This document shows positions 43,701 through 56,605 of a DNA stretch of 64,000 nucleotides, one piece after another (position 1 is the first letter of the stretch; the number at the start of each line of letters is the position of its first letter). The notes under the pieces were generated by a model. It searched no databases and was not told the origin of the DNA. It was given only the letters and a program-made list of their open reading frames with translations. This DNA comes from Nothopassalora personata (Eukaryota; Ascomycota; Dothideomycetes; Mycosphaerellales; Mycosphaerellaceae). The DNA lies in the NCBI GenBank assembly GCA_033816765.1, contig CM066297.1, positions 1,234,573-1,298,572 on the forward strand, read 5' to 3'. Made by a program: the position numbers and the translations under genes.

Positions 43701-45661
43701 GCCTTACTTATAGATCGCCTAATCTACCCCTTCTCTATTACTTACGTAAGGTATTCCTTTAAGGCCTCTAGCTTAATTAGGGACTAGTAGTATAGCGGCT
43801 TAAAAGGGGGTTTCTTTCCTTCTACGAGATTAATCGTATGCTTAACCCCGTCCGGCATCTTACGCTTCGCCTACTTATTAGGTACGTATACATCTCGGAA
43901 GTCTATAAATTCTTTAGGCTACGAGGGGCCCTCTCCTTCGGGTACTGCTATAGTAATAGCCCGAACACTTATCGCATAAACCTACTTTAAGCTCTCGAGA
44001 TCCTTAAGGAACTCGCGTGCGTTACGCTACTAAATCGTAGGCGTCTCTATACCGTAGTACTACTAGTTATCCTTATCGGCCTTTACTATCCGATTACGAT
44101 ACCGCTAGGGTCTACCTAAAATAACTAACGGCCTACCTATAGGCGCTACATAGTAGATAGCGTCGCTTACGCGCTCTACTCCTACATCGTTAGCTAGTCG
44201 TACGCGAACCGTATAGGCGCCGTAGTAATGCTCCTAGTCCTACGCGTACGACTCTAGATTTAGAAGCTTTATACTACTAATAGGCTATATCTAGTATCGG
44301 AGTATATACTCGTATAACACTAAGCTTAAATCTATACCGTTATCTAGAAGAAACGTAGCCTCGCGAAAGCCCTTACGCGTCTCGACGGCGCCTCGTAAGT
44401 AACGCGCTAGACTCGTATCGACTTACCTTAAGGGGTCTATATAGAAACTCGGACTTAGGAGCGACCCTTGCCTAGTCCTCTACCTTTTCCCTATTCGTCC
44501 TTCTTAGTTAAAGCCTCGACAGTTTCTAACCTACGAACCGCTTACGCGTCGCGGTCCTTCTATAGGTGTCTATTCCGGCACTCCGTCTTATAGTAACCCT
44601 TCCCGCCGTAGCCGTAGTACTCTACTTTCGACTTCTAGCTAGTTAAAGACGAGCTACCGGCGTCTCGCTACAAACTCGCACCTAAGGCGCCCGGTACTTA
44701 ACTCTACTTCTATTACTTTAGGCGATCGACCCGCTTATGTACGCCCTTAGCTTTACGCTTACGACGTATATACTACCCGCGGTCGTACCCTCCGCTACTA
44801 CCTCGGCGCTCGGTACTTTCGATACGCGAGGCTAGGACTACTAGGTCTTCTCTAGTCGTAGGGATATTATAGTAGCTAACGATAGCGGACCGTAAGCGAG
44901 GCGTAAGCTTCGCTAGTAGGTGCCGTATACGTTACGCTTCCGAGTAGTTACCTAACTAGTCCTCTATAACATCTAGCTTAGTTATAAACTACCGCGCTAT
45001 CTAGTTATCCTTCTATCTTATAACCTCGTACTCTAACATAACGTTAAGCACGCGATTTATAGGATCGCCGTATACGTCTCGGTAGAACTTCTTAAAGTCC
45101 TAGTACGTATACCCTACGAGGTTAACGGCGCTATAGTTAGTATACTATCGCTCGCTTACCTCTCCGCTAAGGTACATAACCCTATATAGGACCTTTAATT
45201 CGTCTATCGCGTATATAGTACCTAAGAGGGCGAAGATAAGTAAGAGCTCCCGAAGGAATACCCTTACCTTCCTTATCGAATCCCCTCTAAAAGGCGTCGG
45301 CTCTTTTAGACGCGGTCGCGTCGTATGCGCTACGGCCGCGCCTCGTACTATAATATTATCGTTAGTAGTTATAGAGATAGAGGTAGGGGTTGTAGTAGGG
45401 AGGTAATCTTCTCTCCTCCCTCCTATACGCTCTAGAGGCGGTACGCTTATAGCGCGTAAGATCTCTAGCCGCTCGATCTCCCGCTATATCTCTTACTCTT
45501 TAATCTTAGCCCGTAAGGCCTCTCTTCTCGTAACTAAGGCTACACGACGCGCCTACTACTATACTCTAGGGCTTAGGGGCGGCGTAGGCGACTCGCCGTC
45601 GTATACGTCGCGATCGGGCTCTATAGCGTATATAGATTATAACGAAGGGAAGCTTTAGAAC

Positions 45662-45859
45662 TATAAGGACCGTAAGGCTATAAGGGGATATCGTAATATA
45701 TAGTACGCCTACGATCTTCTAATCGTAGATAAACTAAAGCTTACTTTCTTCTATTAACGCTATACGCGTCTCCTAGTATACGTATACGCGTTACGTACGG
45801 CATACTAAGCCGGGTATAGCCGCATTATATATAAGGGTTAGCTATAGGCTACCCTTATA
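45662..45859 (-). repeat. Chromovirus (minus) LTR, right copy
   Basis: 198 bp, direct repeat of 38979-39176. Confidence 0.85.
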
Positions 45860-48807
45860 CTATCCTTATAGACGGCTAGGCGGTGTCTTCTAATAATCTC
45901 CCTACTCTTAGCCGACTACGGATTAATGCTACGTGCTTTAGCCTCCCTATCGCACCGGGTAAGATTACTAGGCTCTAGAATTCGCTTACGATCTATACCC
46001 TTACGGCCGATCCTTATACCCTAGATTAATGCCCTCTAAATTCTACTAACCGCCCTACTATAGTCTAGGTACTTATTAATAAAGGCCGTAAACTAGCGGC
46101 GCCCGCTATTAGTACTATAAAGCTCGGAGAGAATACGTCGATTAAGGATCTTATTGTCTATCTACTATAGCTAGTAGCGGGTAAGCGTAGCTCGAAGAGT
46201 CTTCTTACGATTACGAATCTCTAAACCGGTCTTACGAATCTTACTGACAATAGGAAACAAGACATCGAGCTTCTTATTACTAAGGAATTTATCCTTATAG
46301 CTCTTACCTATACCGTTCTTAACTTCCTCAAAAATAGGTTAACCTAGACGGAGTAGTCTTCGAATACCTTCTCAAAGCCCTTATAGAAGTCCTTTAATAC
46401 CTTAACTCGCTTCTAAGGACTAAGCTCCCGGAACATAACATTAGCGGCGGACTTCGGCGTGTTCGTGTTAGTAAGGACATGCTTAACGTTATCCGGTAGA
46501 CGAAGGGACTCGAACAAGGTCTAAGGTAGGCGGGTAAGCCTAGTAACAGTACTAGTAAGCGCTATACTCGAGCTAGCCGGGCGTAACGAAGGACTAGCTA
46601 AAGCTATAATAACTAGGATTCGCTAGTAGTAAGATCGTAAGAGTTAGCTATCTCGTAGTGCTACTCTAGAGTGTTAGTAAGCTTTAAAAGCTTAATATCG
46701 GGGTAGGAGCTTTAAAGAAGGTTAAGGTCGTAAAGAGAGAGGCTAAAGAACCGTCTAATATATATAGTAGTAGTAGATAGATATTTTAGTAGTTCTAGTA
46801 ATAGTGTTAGTTATCGGTAAGGATGTGCTAGTGTTTAAAGAAAAAGAGGAAGTAGTAGGTAGAGAGCTACGCTTAAGTATGCCTCTTAGCGTATGTCCCT
46901 ATAACCGTTATAAGGCAATAGTACCGAGACCGGTCTTCTAAGTAGTAAGAGTAGTGCTATTAAGGTTACACTAAAGGTCCGATAACCCTATATATGACCG
47001 AAAACCAGTGCTAGTAACTACCTAGGTAAGCATTTAATAGAGGCATACTACACTATTACGTAATCCGATTTACCGGTCCCGGGACCGGTAAATGTAACTC
47101 TACTAACTAAGGTCTAACTAAGGTAAGAACATCCTATAAAGTAAAGTCTAGATAACCGAATTAGCTTAATAAACTAAAGAGCATACGCAACACATACCTA
47201 AGGGAAGTAAACTCCGTACGCTATTACTAACTAATTAGTTCTTAGCCTTGATCCTACTAACTGTAAAATTTCGGCTATAGAAAGGTTATAAGGCCTAACC
47301 TATAGCTTCTTAGATTCCGGTTTAGGATCCGATCCCCTTTCGTTAACTCCTATAGGTAGCACCTCTTCGTCGGCGATAGGCTCGATCTCGTTCGAATTAC
47401 TACTGTCTTCGCTATTAGCAACGCTATTAGCGACGCTATTAGCGACTTCTCCCTCCCCTATTACGAGATCAATCCCATTATCTAAGCTTAGTACTCCTAT
47501 GTTATCCGGGCGAAGCTCTAGAACTAGCTTAAGGTTTTCTCGTACCTAAACACCCTTTATTAGCGTGCTATTAAGTTCCTTAAGAATATAGGTACTAAAT
47601 TCCCTAGAGACACTAGACACCCGATATAGACCTTACTATCGGTAACCAATCTTACGTAAGAAGTCGTCCTTATATAGCTTATTGAACCTTATAATAAGGT
47701 CGCCCTTCTAGAAACTAATAAAGTTAACATTCCGGTAAGAATTAAAGTAGTCCTTACTAAGTTCTCTTAGCCGCTTCCTTCGAGCATGTAGTTCTTCTAA
47801 ACTAAGGTCTCGAGCCTAGAGTTAACGCGTACGTATAGTAAGTAGGTCCTTAGTTGTCCTTACCGATTCCTATTAATAATTAGCCTACGTCGGGTACTTA
47901 ACCTTAATTAGTAGAATTATACGATAGCTATATAGGACCTAAGCTAGCGTTATTCTAGTAGTACGACAGGTCGTAGTCCTATTAGCCTATAACATAGCGG
48001 GTACCTATTATTCCTATCCGCGGTATATGTTCCTTATAAGCTTTACTAACGCTATAAGAATCGGACGGTATCTAACCTCGACCGGAGCATTAGATTACGG
48101 ATAGTACGGTAATATTCGGATCCTTCGAATACTAAGTCCTACGAGTAACCGCTTAACCTTAGCCGTATAAACCGTAGCGTGATTAAGCACAATTTTAGTA
48201 TAGTAGCCGTACCTATAGAAGACATCCTTATATAGAAACTTAGTAACCGTCTTAGAGCTAGGAGGTGCCCTCGTTACTCTAGCCTCGATCTAGTTACTAA
48301 GTGCTTTACGCGTAACTAGGAGGTATCTATTTTTATGTACCTAGACGGGGTCCGAGTACTACTTCTTACTAATAACCTAAGGGGTCAATAAGTGAAGCTT
48401 ACTAGCGCGCTAGTTGCCTTCGCGAAACCTATAAGGAGTATAACTTCGAACCTACGTAGAGACATCGGCGAAGCACCTATCCTAGTAATACCGATCGGAA
48501 ATAAGGTTATACACAACCTTAGCGCTACGATAACCGTGTCTCTTATAGCATTCTATAACAATCTCCTTCTAAGCCTTATTATCGTTAATTATAAGTTGTA
48601 ACGGTACTCCTCGGCGCTTCTAGAAGAATAGCAATTAATCCCGGATAAAGAAATTGACGCTCCTCTTTACTAGCCGCCGGTACTTAGTACGGGTAACACT
48701 ATCGGGCCGGTCCTAGTTTCTATAACCTAAGCAAGTTGCTAAGAGCTTTTAGAGTATTAGTCCCTAAGATGCCGTATTTTCTAGATTTTAACTAGATAGG
48801 TGTCGAC
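45860..48807 (-). mobile_element. Gypsy family 1 on minus strand, 3' part (integrase and C-terminus)
   Basis: The minus strand from 48807 to about 47990 is the inverted counterpart of 38,230-38,960 (integrase). It continues to about 47,500 with a Gypsy C-terminal GPY-like block (decayed form of W.GPYRVxxV near 47,630-47,560). From 47,300 down to 45,860 the sequence is RIPped and unassigned; part may be the 3' LTR. The chromovirus at 48808 split this element; the rest resumes at 57345. Confidence 0.65.
47068..47093. repeat. 26-bp perfect palindrome
   Basis: The arm ATTTACCGGTCCC is followed directly by its reverse complement. Related copies lie at 59244-59269 and 60472-60497. Confidence 0.85.
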
Positions 48808-49419
48808 TGTTACGGAATGATTCCTAGGGATCCTAGAATTATAACGATAAGACGAACACGTGACTTATCCTACCTAAGCGCTTAGACTTGGAGCGATTAG
48901 ACTGCTTATGCTTAGACTAATTAGACTGCTTATGCTTAGAATGATTAGACTAATTACCGAGATTGTTAAGTTAAGACCTAATAGGATACGTAGTTAGTAG
49001 CGGAGTAGAGTAAGAGATTAATCTTCAACTAGCTAATAGCCACAGGGCATGCAGCAATATATTAGAAACCAATGTATTAATTGTGTTAGATGTCTATCTA
49101 AGCTAAAGGGGAGAGAAGGTGTCTTCTAACAAGCTAAGTTATCGTAGATGCCTTAGGCTATTAGATCATAACCTAACTGTTAGCTCCCCTTAAGATGCTA
49201 CATCTTAATAGAGATCTACGAATCTCTTTTATATTTAGGAACGCTAGAAACCCTTATAGTTCTAATACGTTCAACTCATATTACTATCTTACTAATTGGA
49301 ATATAACTCTTATTCCTATTATTCATCTTCGCTTAGCTTACTTTAGCCTCTCTAAAGAATACCGCCACGTGACTTAACTTATCTCTCCTTTAAGACTAGC
49401 CCTAGAACGAGACATAACA
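48808..49419 (+). repeat. Chromovirus (plus) 5' LTR, with nested solo LTR
   Basis: Without the 252-bp insertion (247-bp solo LTR plus 5-bp duplication) this LTR is 360 bp, the same length as the 3' LTR. Confidence 0.9.
48964..49210. mobile_element. Nested 247-bp solo LTR, family Y
   Basis: It begins TGTTAAG and ends CTTAATA (RIPped CTTAACA). The duplication GAGAT is present at 48959-48963 and 49211-49215. The empty site is visible in the 3' LTR of the same chromovirus near 57131-57135. Confidence 0.88.
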
Positions 49420-49479
49420 CTTTAAACGCCCTTAGGATAAGCGCTACTTAAGTAGCTAGTAGGGGAACACCCGCCCCTA

Positions 49480-50900
49480 GCGAAGTAGGAAGCATCCGCC
49501 GTGCGCTACTATAATAGACTACTACGAAGGACCATAAGTCTAATAACGATAACGAGCCTACTCTAAGGAAGAACGACGTTAAGGCTACTAAACTAGACCT
49601 CTTCTATAGAGACAGGGCTAAGTTCGACGACTAGATTAATTAGATAGATATGTATCTTATGTTTAACCTAGTCGATGCTAATAAAAGAACTATCTTCGCT
49701 ATTACGTACCTTCGCGGAAGTACGTAGAACTAGATCAAACCTTACCTTAAGGAATACCTTAAAGGTATAGGACGATTAGACCCTACCGGAATATTTAGGA
49801 GCTATACCCTCTTTAAAGATAAGATGAAGTTAATCTTTAGAACCTCGAACGAAGTCTAATAGGCTATACGAATCATTTAACACCTAAAATAGAAGACGTC
49901 TACTTTAGAGTATACCGCCAAATTCGAAGAATACGGACAAATTACCGGATAGGATTAGACGGCGTTAATAACTATGTTCCGACGTAGACTTAAGGACTCC
50001 GTTAAGGACGAGTTAATAAGACACGGGGGACAGATTACTAACCTCGAAGAGCTAATAAAGGCGTCGATTAACATCGATAACCAGCTCTAGGAACGACACT
50101 AGGAAAAGAAACACGACTCTAAAGTAGGAGGTATAGTAGGATACGCTCCGGATCGTAGACCCTTAGGAGGATACGTTACGAAGGGAGAATTCTTACGATA
50201 AAGCCAGCCCTACTATAGACCATAGCTAATAGAACTAGACGTTACCTAACGAGGACGGAGGATCGATAAGAATAAGGGCTACGGAAAACCCTTTAAAGGA
50301 AAAGGAAAACTTACATGTTATGCCTGTAGTAAGGAAGGCTATATAGCGCGGGATTGCCGTGGTAAAAATATAGTGCCCCGCGAGCAGTTTAATATAATGC
50401 AACTAAAGGTAGGCAAATCTAGGAGCAGTGTTAGACCCCGACAATTCAACTATACCTAGAGAGTAGAGGAGAAGGATAGTAACCGGGTTGCGACGCCTCT
50501 CCTAGACCCCTTATAAGGACGAGGAGGATACTATGTTCGACAACATACACTACTACCGAATAACTAATAATTAAAGACTATTAGATTATTCGGTATAATA
50601 GTACGAGGAGTCAACTATAAAGTTGAGAAGGAGTCTCGACACGGTTACGGAAGCCTTTACTAGCGATTCTGTTACTAGGACTCGTGTTAAATCTACTACG
50701 ACGCTAAGTTAGGCGTAGGGTACTAGCTACGATAACTAGTAGGAACCCTAGGAGCTTAGTACGGATAAAATAAGCTCTAAGAAGTAGACATTGACGAATC
50801 TTGCTTCGACAATAATAATAAAGAAAACTAGGATCTAGAATAGAACGGACGCTAGTCACTAGTACTAGAACAATAAATAAACGAACTAGATACTATCGAA
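49480..50900 (+). pseudogene. Chromovirus Gag with zinc knuckle (RIP-decayed)
   Basis: The zinc knuckle at 50316-50357 reads CYACSKEGYIARDC: the CX2CX4HX4C pattern with His replaced by Tyr (CAT/CAC to TAT), exactly the change RIP makes. Upstream translation is charged and helical as in Gag capsid domains, with multiple TAG stops. Confidence 0.75.
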
Positions 50901-51479
50901 GAAGATTACGTACCGGAGGAGTTAAGCGAGGACTTATCCGAAGAAGAAGGGAGCGACACCGACGACGAAAACGAAGTATACACATTCACGGTAGATGCGC
51001 TAAAGAAACTCTATAAGTTAATTATCTACCTCTAACGAAGGCACGAAGAATTCCTACTAAAGTTCTTAGGGAAACGATACCTAAACCCTAACGAATTCGA
51101 TAAGACACTCGACACAATAAGGGGCATAGTATAGGGCTACCTAACTATAAACAATACTAAGAACTTAGCTAAAGCGGTTATCGAACGATCACCTATAGGA
51201 AGCTAAATAACGGATACCGGATACCTAATACCGGTAGGAACTTTCGTCTTAAACGAACTACGAATAGTAGTATAGCATGTACGGGCACTCTACTTAGAAA
51301 CGTAGAAGATCTAGGAACGCAATAGACTACAAGTGTGGACATAGGGCAACGGGCTATAGGTTCTAGCCGAAGCCTCTAGGCATAAAGCACAGCGAACTAC
51401 ATACTATTCAGGAAAAGGATTAGCTCCCTAGGAATAAGCGACTAAAGGGAGTTATACAATACTTAGGCTCACGCATCGA

Positions 51480-54400
51480 CATTAAACACAGTTTTCTAGA
51501 CATAAGCGATCGTTAACGGACACAAGACTAGTGTTATGATCGACTTAGGAGCAGCGGGGAATTTTATCTCCGAGTCTTTTATAAGAAGAAACGGGTTAGC
51601 TACCCTAAAGAAGAAATAGGGTTACGAGTTAATCGCGGTAAACGGATTATCGTTACCTAGCGTAGAATAGGAGACGGCACTATTGCTACTAGCTATCTAA
51701 TAGCACTACGAGAATATTACCTTAGATATTACTAATATAGCTAGTTATAACATAGTATTAGGTATACCTTAGTTAAGAAAGCATAATCTAGTAATTGACT
51801 AGAGAAGAGGAGTACTTACATTTAGGGAATGCGATTGCGTTATTAACATCTAGCCTACGTATCGATAGCGGACGATAGTAGATAAGGTAAGGAAACAGCT
51901 TAATATATTCGAGCTTACGCTAAATAGAAGAAATTAAGAACCACCTTCGACCGGGATAGACACTAGCGTAGGGCCGCCGGGTTACGAAGTCACTAGTAGT
52001 AATAGAAGTAACGCACTATCGAAGGATACTAACATCTTAGAGTTAAGTATTCCTAAGGAGTATCGTAAGTAGTCGCGACTCTTTAAAGAGGAGAGAGGTA
52101 AAACCGCCTTACCTAAGTACCGCCTATAGGATTATAAGATTAACATTTAGCTAGGGAAAGAGCCTCTATAGGGACCCCTATATTAAATGTCTAAGAAAGA
52201 GCTATAGACCCTACGAGAATAGCTAAAGGAGAAGCTAGCTAAAGGATAGATAAGAAGATCCACCTTAAGTATAGGAACTCTATGCATATTCGTTCTAAAA
52301 GCAAACGGGAAGTTACGACTCGTATAAGACTATAGGAAGTTAAACGAGATTACGATTAAGAACCGATACCCGCTACCTAACATCGAAGAAGTATAAGATA
52401 GATTAACCGGATCGGACTAGTACACGAAGATTAACCTACGAGATGCCTTCTATGCTATACGAATAGTAGAAGGAGAAGAATGGAAAACCGCTTTTAGAAT
52501 AAGATACGGACTCTACGAATTCTTAGTTATACTAATAGAATTAACTAACGTACCCGCATCCTACTAGGACCTTATTAACGAAACACTAAGAGACCTACTC
52601 GACGTATGCGTTATCGCCTATATAGACGACATACTAGTCTATACAAAAGGATCCCTTTAGAATTACATAAAGCAAGTCTAGGACGTATTTGAACGACTTA
52701 CGCGTTTAGGATTTAAGACAGTACCCGAGAAATGCAAATTCTATAAGAAAGAAGTTAAATTCTTAGGCTTTATTATTAGTACTATAGGGATAACGATCGA
52801 CCCTACGAAGACACAGTCAATTAGAGAATAGCTAGAACTAAAAACAGTTAAGGACGTATAATCATTCCTTAGACTAGCGAACTACAACCGGAAATTCATT
52901 AAGGACTACGTAAAAACAGCAGTACTAATAACGATGCTTACGAGAAAAGACGTTACCTAGAAATAGGGAAAGGAACAGATTAAAGCATTTAAGAAACTTA
53001 AGGAACAATGCGCTTTAGCCCCTACGCTTTGACTATTCGATAGTAGTAAGGAAGTCTACATCGAGACCGATGCGTCTAATATAGCAATAGGCGCGTATCT
53101 AACATAGACATACGATAGGTAGAGACACCTAGTAGCCTATTACTCCCGGAAAATGACTATAGCGGAACAGAACTACGACATTTATAATAAAGAGCTTCTA
53201 GCTATTGTTGCCGCTATGCAACATTAGAGAGTATATGTCGAGGGCCTACCGAAGTTAACGATTCTTTCTAACTATAAGAATCTTACGTACTTTACGACGA
53301 CGAAAGAACTTACCCGAAGGCAAGCCCGCTAGTCGGAGCTGCTAGGACAGTATAAGTTCGAAATTAAATATAATCTAGGACGAGAGAATGGCCGCGCCGA
53401 CGCGCTAAGCCAAAGAAGCGACTATATAGAAGGAAAAGAACTAGTATAGTATAAAGTACTAAAGACAAACCTCGACGGAAGTCTTAGCGCTAACACGAGA
53501 GAATTTAATAACATCGTACGGATATTAGGCGATAAGGACGAACAATTTCCTATATCGTAAGGAAAATACTAAGTACTAAAGGATCGAGAAGAAGAATGTA
53601 TACGATAACATTACGACGGACTAACTTATAGACACCCTAGAACTTTAAAAACAATAGACCTAATATAACGCAGTTTCTCATTCCTATAGATAAGACTTAA
53701 GGTGTTACGCTATATTAAACAATGCGTACACTACTAACGAAACAAGGCTACGAGACATGCGAAATACGGTTACCTATAGTTTAGGACACTACCGATGAAA
53801 CTATAGGACGAAGTTATAATAGACTTTATTATAAAACTCCTACCGTTAAGAGACTAAGTTACGAAATAACTATACGATATAATATTAGTTATAGTTAATA
53901 GACTTACAAAATACGCACACTTTATTCCTACATCGGAAACATACAATGTAGAATAGCTCGGATACCTTATACTAGATAGGCTTATCCGATACTATAGATT
54001 CCCCTAAGCGTTTATAATAGATAGAGATAAGCTATTTACATTAAACTACTAGAAGACGCTTATGAGAACGATCGGGATTAAACATAAGCTATTAATAGCA
54101 TATTATCCGGAGATAGACGGATAAACCGAAAGGATGAACTAAACGCTAGAACAATACCTACGACACTACATTAACTACGCGTAAGACAACTGGGTTTTAT
54201 TACTGCTAATAGCGCAGATTGCACTAAACAACCACAAATTAGAGACAACTTTAACGATACTATTCTATGCGAACTTTAGTAAAGATCCTAACCTATTTAG
54301 AATACCTAGATCTTACCTATAAGCCGAAAGAGCAATCGTAACGACGGATACTCTTAAGGAAGTACATAAAGAAACACGTAAGGCGATCGAAGATACATAA
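51480..54400 (+). pseudogene. Chromovirus Pol: protease, RT, RNase H, integrase (RIP-decayed)
   Basis: Domains read through stops: protease core with VMIDLGAAGNFI (about 51535-51570), RT with LVYTKGS after CVIAYIDDILVYT (about 52610-52650, catalytic Asp pair intact), tether region FLGFIISTIGI, RNase H ETDASNIAIGAYL (about 53060) ending ADALSQRS (53,400), then integrase zinc and core blocks to about 54,350. Most stops are TAG from former Gln or Trp codons. Confidence 0.8.
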
Positions 54401-54699
54401 TAAAAACTGTCTTAATAACGGTAGGACATAAGAAAAATGGCACCTCTACTAAAAGAGGGGGATAAGGTCTATCTCCTTATAAAAAACTTAAGAATAAGAA
54501 GATAGACTAAGAAACTGGATTACGTTAAGGTCGGACCATTTTTTATCGACAAAGTTATAGGACTAGTTAACTACTATCTACGGCTGCCACTAGACGTAAA
54601 AATCCACCTAGTCTTCTATATCTCTAAGTTAGAACCCGTAGACGCCGAAACACCTTACTAGGAAAGCTTTCATTTCGAGCTAGAAGTAGAAAACGAATT

Positions 54700-54835
54700 T
54701 AAAGTCGAAAAAATCCTAGATAAGAAAGGTTAGCGATACCTTATTAAGTAGAAGGGATACGACGAATTAGAGAATACCTAGGAACTAAAACAAAACCTAT
54801 ACAACTGTTAGTAAAAGATTCGATAATACTAAAAA
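54700..54835 (+). pseudogene. Chromodomain at the chromovirus Pol C-terminus
   Basis: Translation gives KILDKKG, then RYLIK, a TAG at a Trp position, KGYDELENT and another TAG at a Trp position followed by EL. This is the chromodomain core (YLIKWKGY....TWE) with both aromatic Trp codons lost to RIP. Confidence 0.75.
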
Positions 54836-54883
54836 TAGGTCCGCCGATACGATTAACGACAATCGATCTCTCGGCCGACGAGC

Positions 54884-54956
54884 GACTAGGGTAGGAATTG
54901 AACCTACGACCTTAAGAGTGTAGATAGCTTATGCTCTACTACTAAGCTACCTAGCC
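54884..54956 (-). tRNA. tRNA-like sequence, probably a decayed tRNA
   Basis: The minus strand gives 73 nt with a 7-bp acceptor stem (GGCTAGG with CCTAGTC, one G-U), D stem GCTT/GAGC, T stem GTAGG/CCTAC and loop TTCAATT, plus good A and B box matches (TAGCTTAGTAG; GGTTCAATTCC). The anticodon arm is abnormal: only three outer pairs (AAG/CTT) form. If the loop is ATCTACA, the anticodon would be CTA. It sits in the RIPped 3' part of the chromovirus, between the chromodomain and the antisense ORF. Functionality is doubtful. Confidence 0.45.
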
Positions 54957-55239
54957 GATTAACGAGAATAGGGACACAACTTACAAATAAGTACCCTAAT
55001 AAGTCTCTACCCCTAGAGACTCGCCCTAAGGCTCCGCTCTAGAGAGCGCCGCCTAGTTATTTACGGGCATCTCTAGGATATCCGAGAAAGGAACTAGCAA
55101 AGGCGACACCTCTACCCCCGACGCTCGCTCGAGAGACGCTAGCTCCTCGCGCGCCTCTTCCTCCTCGAGCTCCTCTAACTCCTTAGCGACGGCATCGTCG
55201 GTACGACGCTTAGCTAATCGTAGCTGTTTCCGAAGACGG

Positions 55240-55400
55240 TGACACGGACAAGACAGCAACAGGGCGCAAACGTGTATTAGCCTTAGTATCGAGTAAGTTC
55301 TACGAAGAAGAGAAGTAAGAAGTCGCGAGAAGCGCGTGATAAGATCGGGCCCGAGGTCACGTGACACCGAAGTGCGTCTGTGCAAAGGTAAACCGTGACA
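55240..55400 (-). repeat. TRIM copy 2, 3' LTR
   Basis: 161 bp, reverse complement of the copy 1 LTR; the C-rich stretch following 55400 is the purine tract on the minus strand. Confidence 0.9.
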
Positions 55401-55522
55401 CCACCCCCCCTCTCAAACCGCCGTACGCCCTCGTACGCGTGAATCAATCGCAATGGGGTATATCCATCGCCATTACCCAATTCAATCCAATCCAATGTAT
55501 ATCTTGCCGCAGCAAGCCTTAA

Positions 55523-56075
55523 GCGAAGACAGTATCACACCGCAGTGTGCCTTGTGTCCACCAACTGTATATCAAGCCTCAGCTTGCCTCAAGTTGTATC
55601 TGCGAAGACAGTATCACACCGCAGTGTGCCTTGTGTCCACCAACTGTATATCAAGCCTCAGCTTGCCTCAAGTTGTATCTGCGAAGACAGTATCACACCG
55701 CAGTGTGCCTTGTGTCCACCAACTGTATATCAAGCCTCAGCTTGCCTCAAGTTGTATCTGCGAAGACAGTATCACACCGCAGTGTGCCTTGTGTCCACCA
55801 ACTGTATATCAAGCCTCAGCTTGCCTCAAGTTGTATCTGCGAAGACAGTATCACACCGCAGTGTGCCTTGTGTCCACCAACTGTATATCAAGCCTCAGCT
55901 TGCCTCAAGTTGTATCTGCGAAGACAGTATCACACCGCAGTGTGCCTTGTGTCCACCAACTGTATATCAAGCCTCAGCTTGCCTCAAGTTGTATCTGCGA
56001 AGACAGTATCACACCGCAGTGTGCCTTGTGTCCACCAACTGTATATCAAGCCTCAGCTTGCCTCAAGTTGTATCT
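55523..56075. repeat. 79-bp minisatellite, seven units (TRIM copy 2)
   Basis: Exactly seven head-to-tail 79-bp units starting at 55523, 55602, 55681, 55760, 55839, 55918 and 55997. On the plus strand here the unit is open in all three frames, creating overlapping spurious ORFs. Confidence 0.95.
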
Positions 56076-56444
56076 GCGCTCCGCCGGTGCTCCTCTTGCT
56101 GACGAGCCTGCTCAGCACCATCTCGGCCCTGAGTCTCGTCTTGTGTCTCTTGCGCCATCTTGCGCAGTCGTTCTACACCCTGGGTGTCGTCGAAATCCGG
56201 ATTCCACTCTGACTCGTCTTCCACCTCACGTTGTCCTTCGGTTAGTGTGCCGTTCTGTCGTTGGCGCGCGTCGCGGAGGAACTTCTTCGTGAGTAGGTTA
56301 AGGTTCAGGTTGGGAATGAATTAGGATTCGTCTGCTCCGAGTGTCGTCTGGTTTGCGGCCATTCGGACTCGGTGTCGCACGCGCGTTTCTGTGCACACGT
56401 GGTCGGGGTGATCGCTTGCGGCGATCGAGCGCGGTAGAACTTAA

Positions 56445-56605
56445 TGACACGGACAAGACAGCAACAGGGCGCAAACGTGTATTAGCCTTAGTATCGAGTA
56501 AGTTCTACGAAGAAGAGAAGTAAGAAGTCGCGAGAAGCGCGTGATAAGATCGGGCCCGAGGTCACGTGACACCGAAGTGCGTCTGTGCAAAGGTAAACCG
56601 TGACA
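56445..56605 (-). repeat. TRIM copy 2, 5' LTR
   Basis: 161 bp, preceded on its inner side by GTAGAACTTAA (56434-56444), the reverse complement of the putative self-priming site. Confidence 0.9.

Larger units (their letters stand above)
38979..45859 (-). mobile_element. Full-length RIP-decayed Gypsy chromovirus with 198-bp LTRs
   Basis: Direct 198-bp LTRs at 38979-39176 and 45662-45859 begin TATAAGG and end CCTTATA, RIPped forms of TGTAAGG...CCTTACA. On the minus strand, reading through TAG stops, Gag lies around 45,600-44,560 and ends with a zinc knuckle whose first two Cys are now Tyr (44,576-44,620). Then follow RT (about 43,800-43,200; the catalytic block reads VVYLDNILIYS), RNase H ending in NLADALSRR (about 42,550), the integrase zinc region and core (about 42,100-41,500, including DFITDLPLS and IAFYPQTNGQT) and a chromodomain with YLVR.KG.LEEYNS.E (about 40,910-41,020). 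I found no matching 5-bp target duplication (GTTAG left, CTATC right). Confidence 0.85.
55240..56605 (-). mobile_element. TRIM-type non-autonomous LTR retrotransposon, copy 2
   Basis: A 1,366-bp inverted copy of the element at 36630. LTRs are 55240-55400 and 56445-56605; target duplications GACGG are at 55235-55239 and 56606-56610. It differs from copy 1 mainly by lacking the 69-bp extra segment in the minisatellite. No RIP. Confidence 0.93.

Noticed and set aside
38979..45864. Target duplication for the minus-strand chromovirus
   Set aside because: GTTAG and CTATC flank the two LTRs and do not match, so I claim none. Inter-element recombination or deletion may explain it.
55453..56292. 279-codon plus-strand ORF
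   Set aside because: The same minisatellite artefact in TRIM copy 2; no independent coding evidence.
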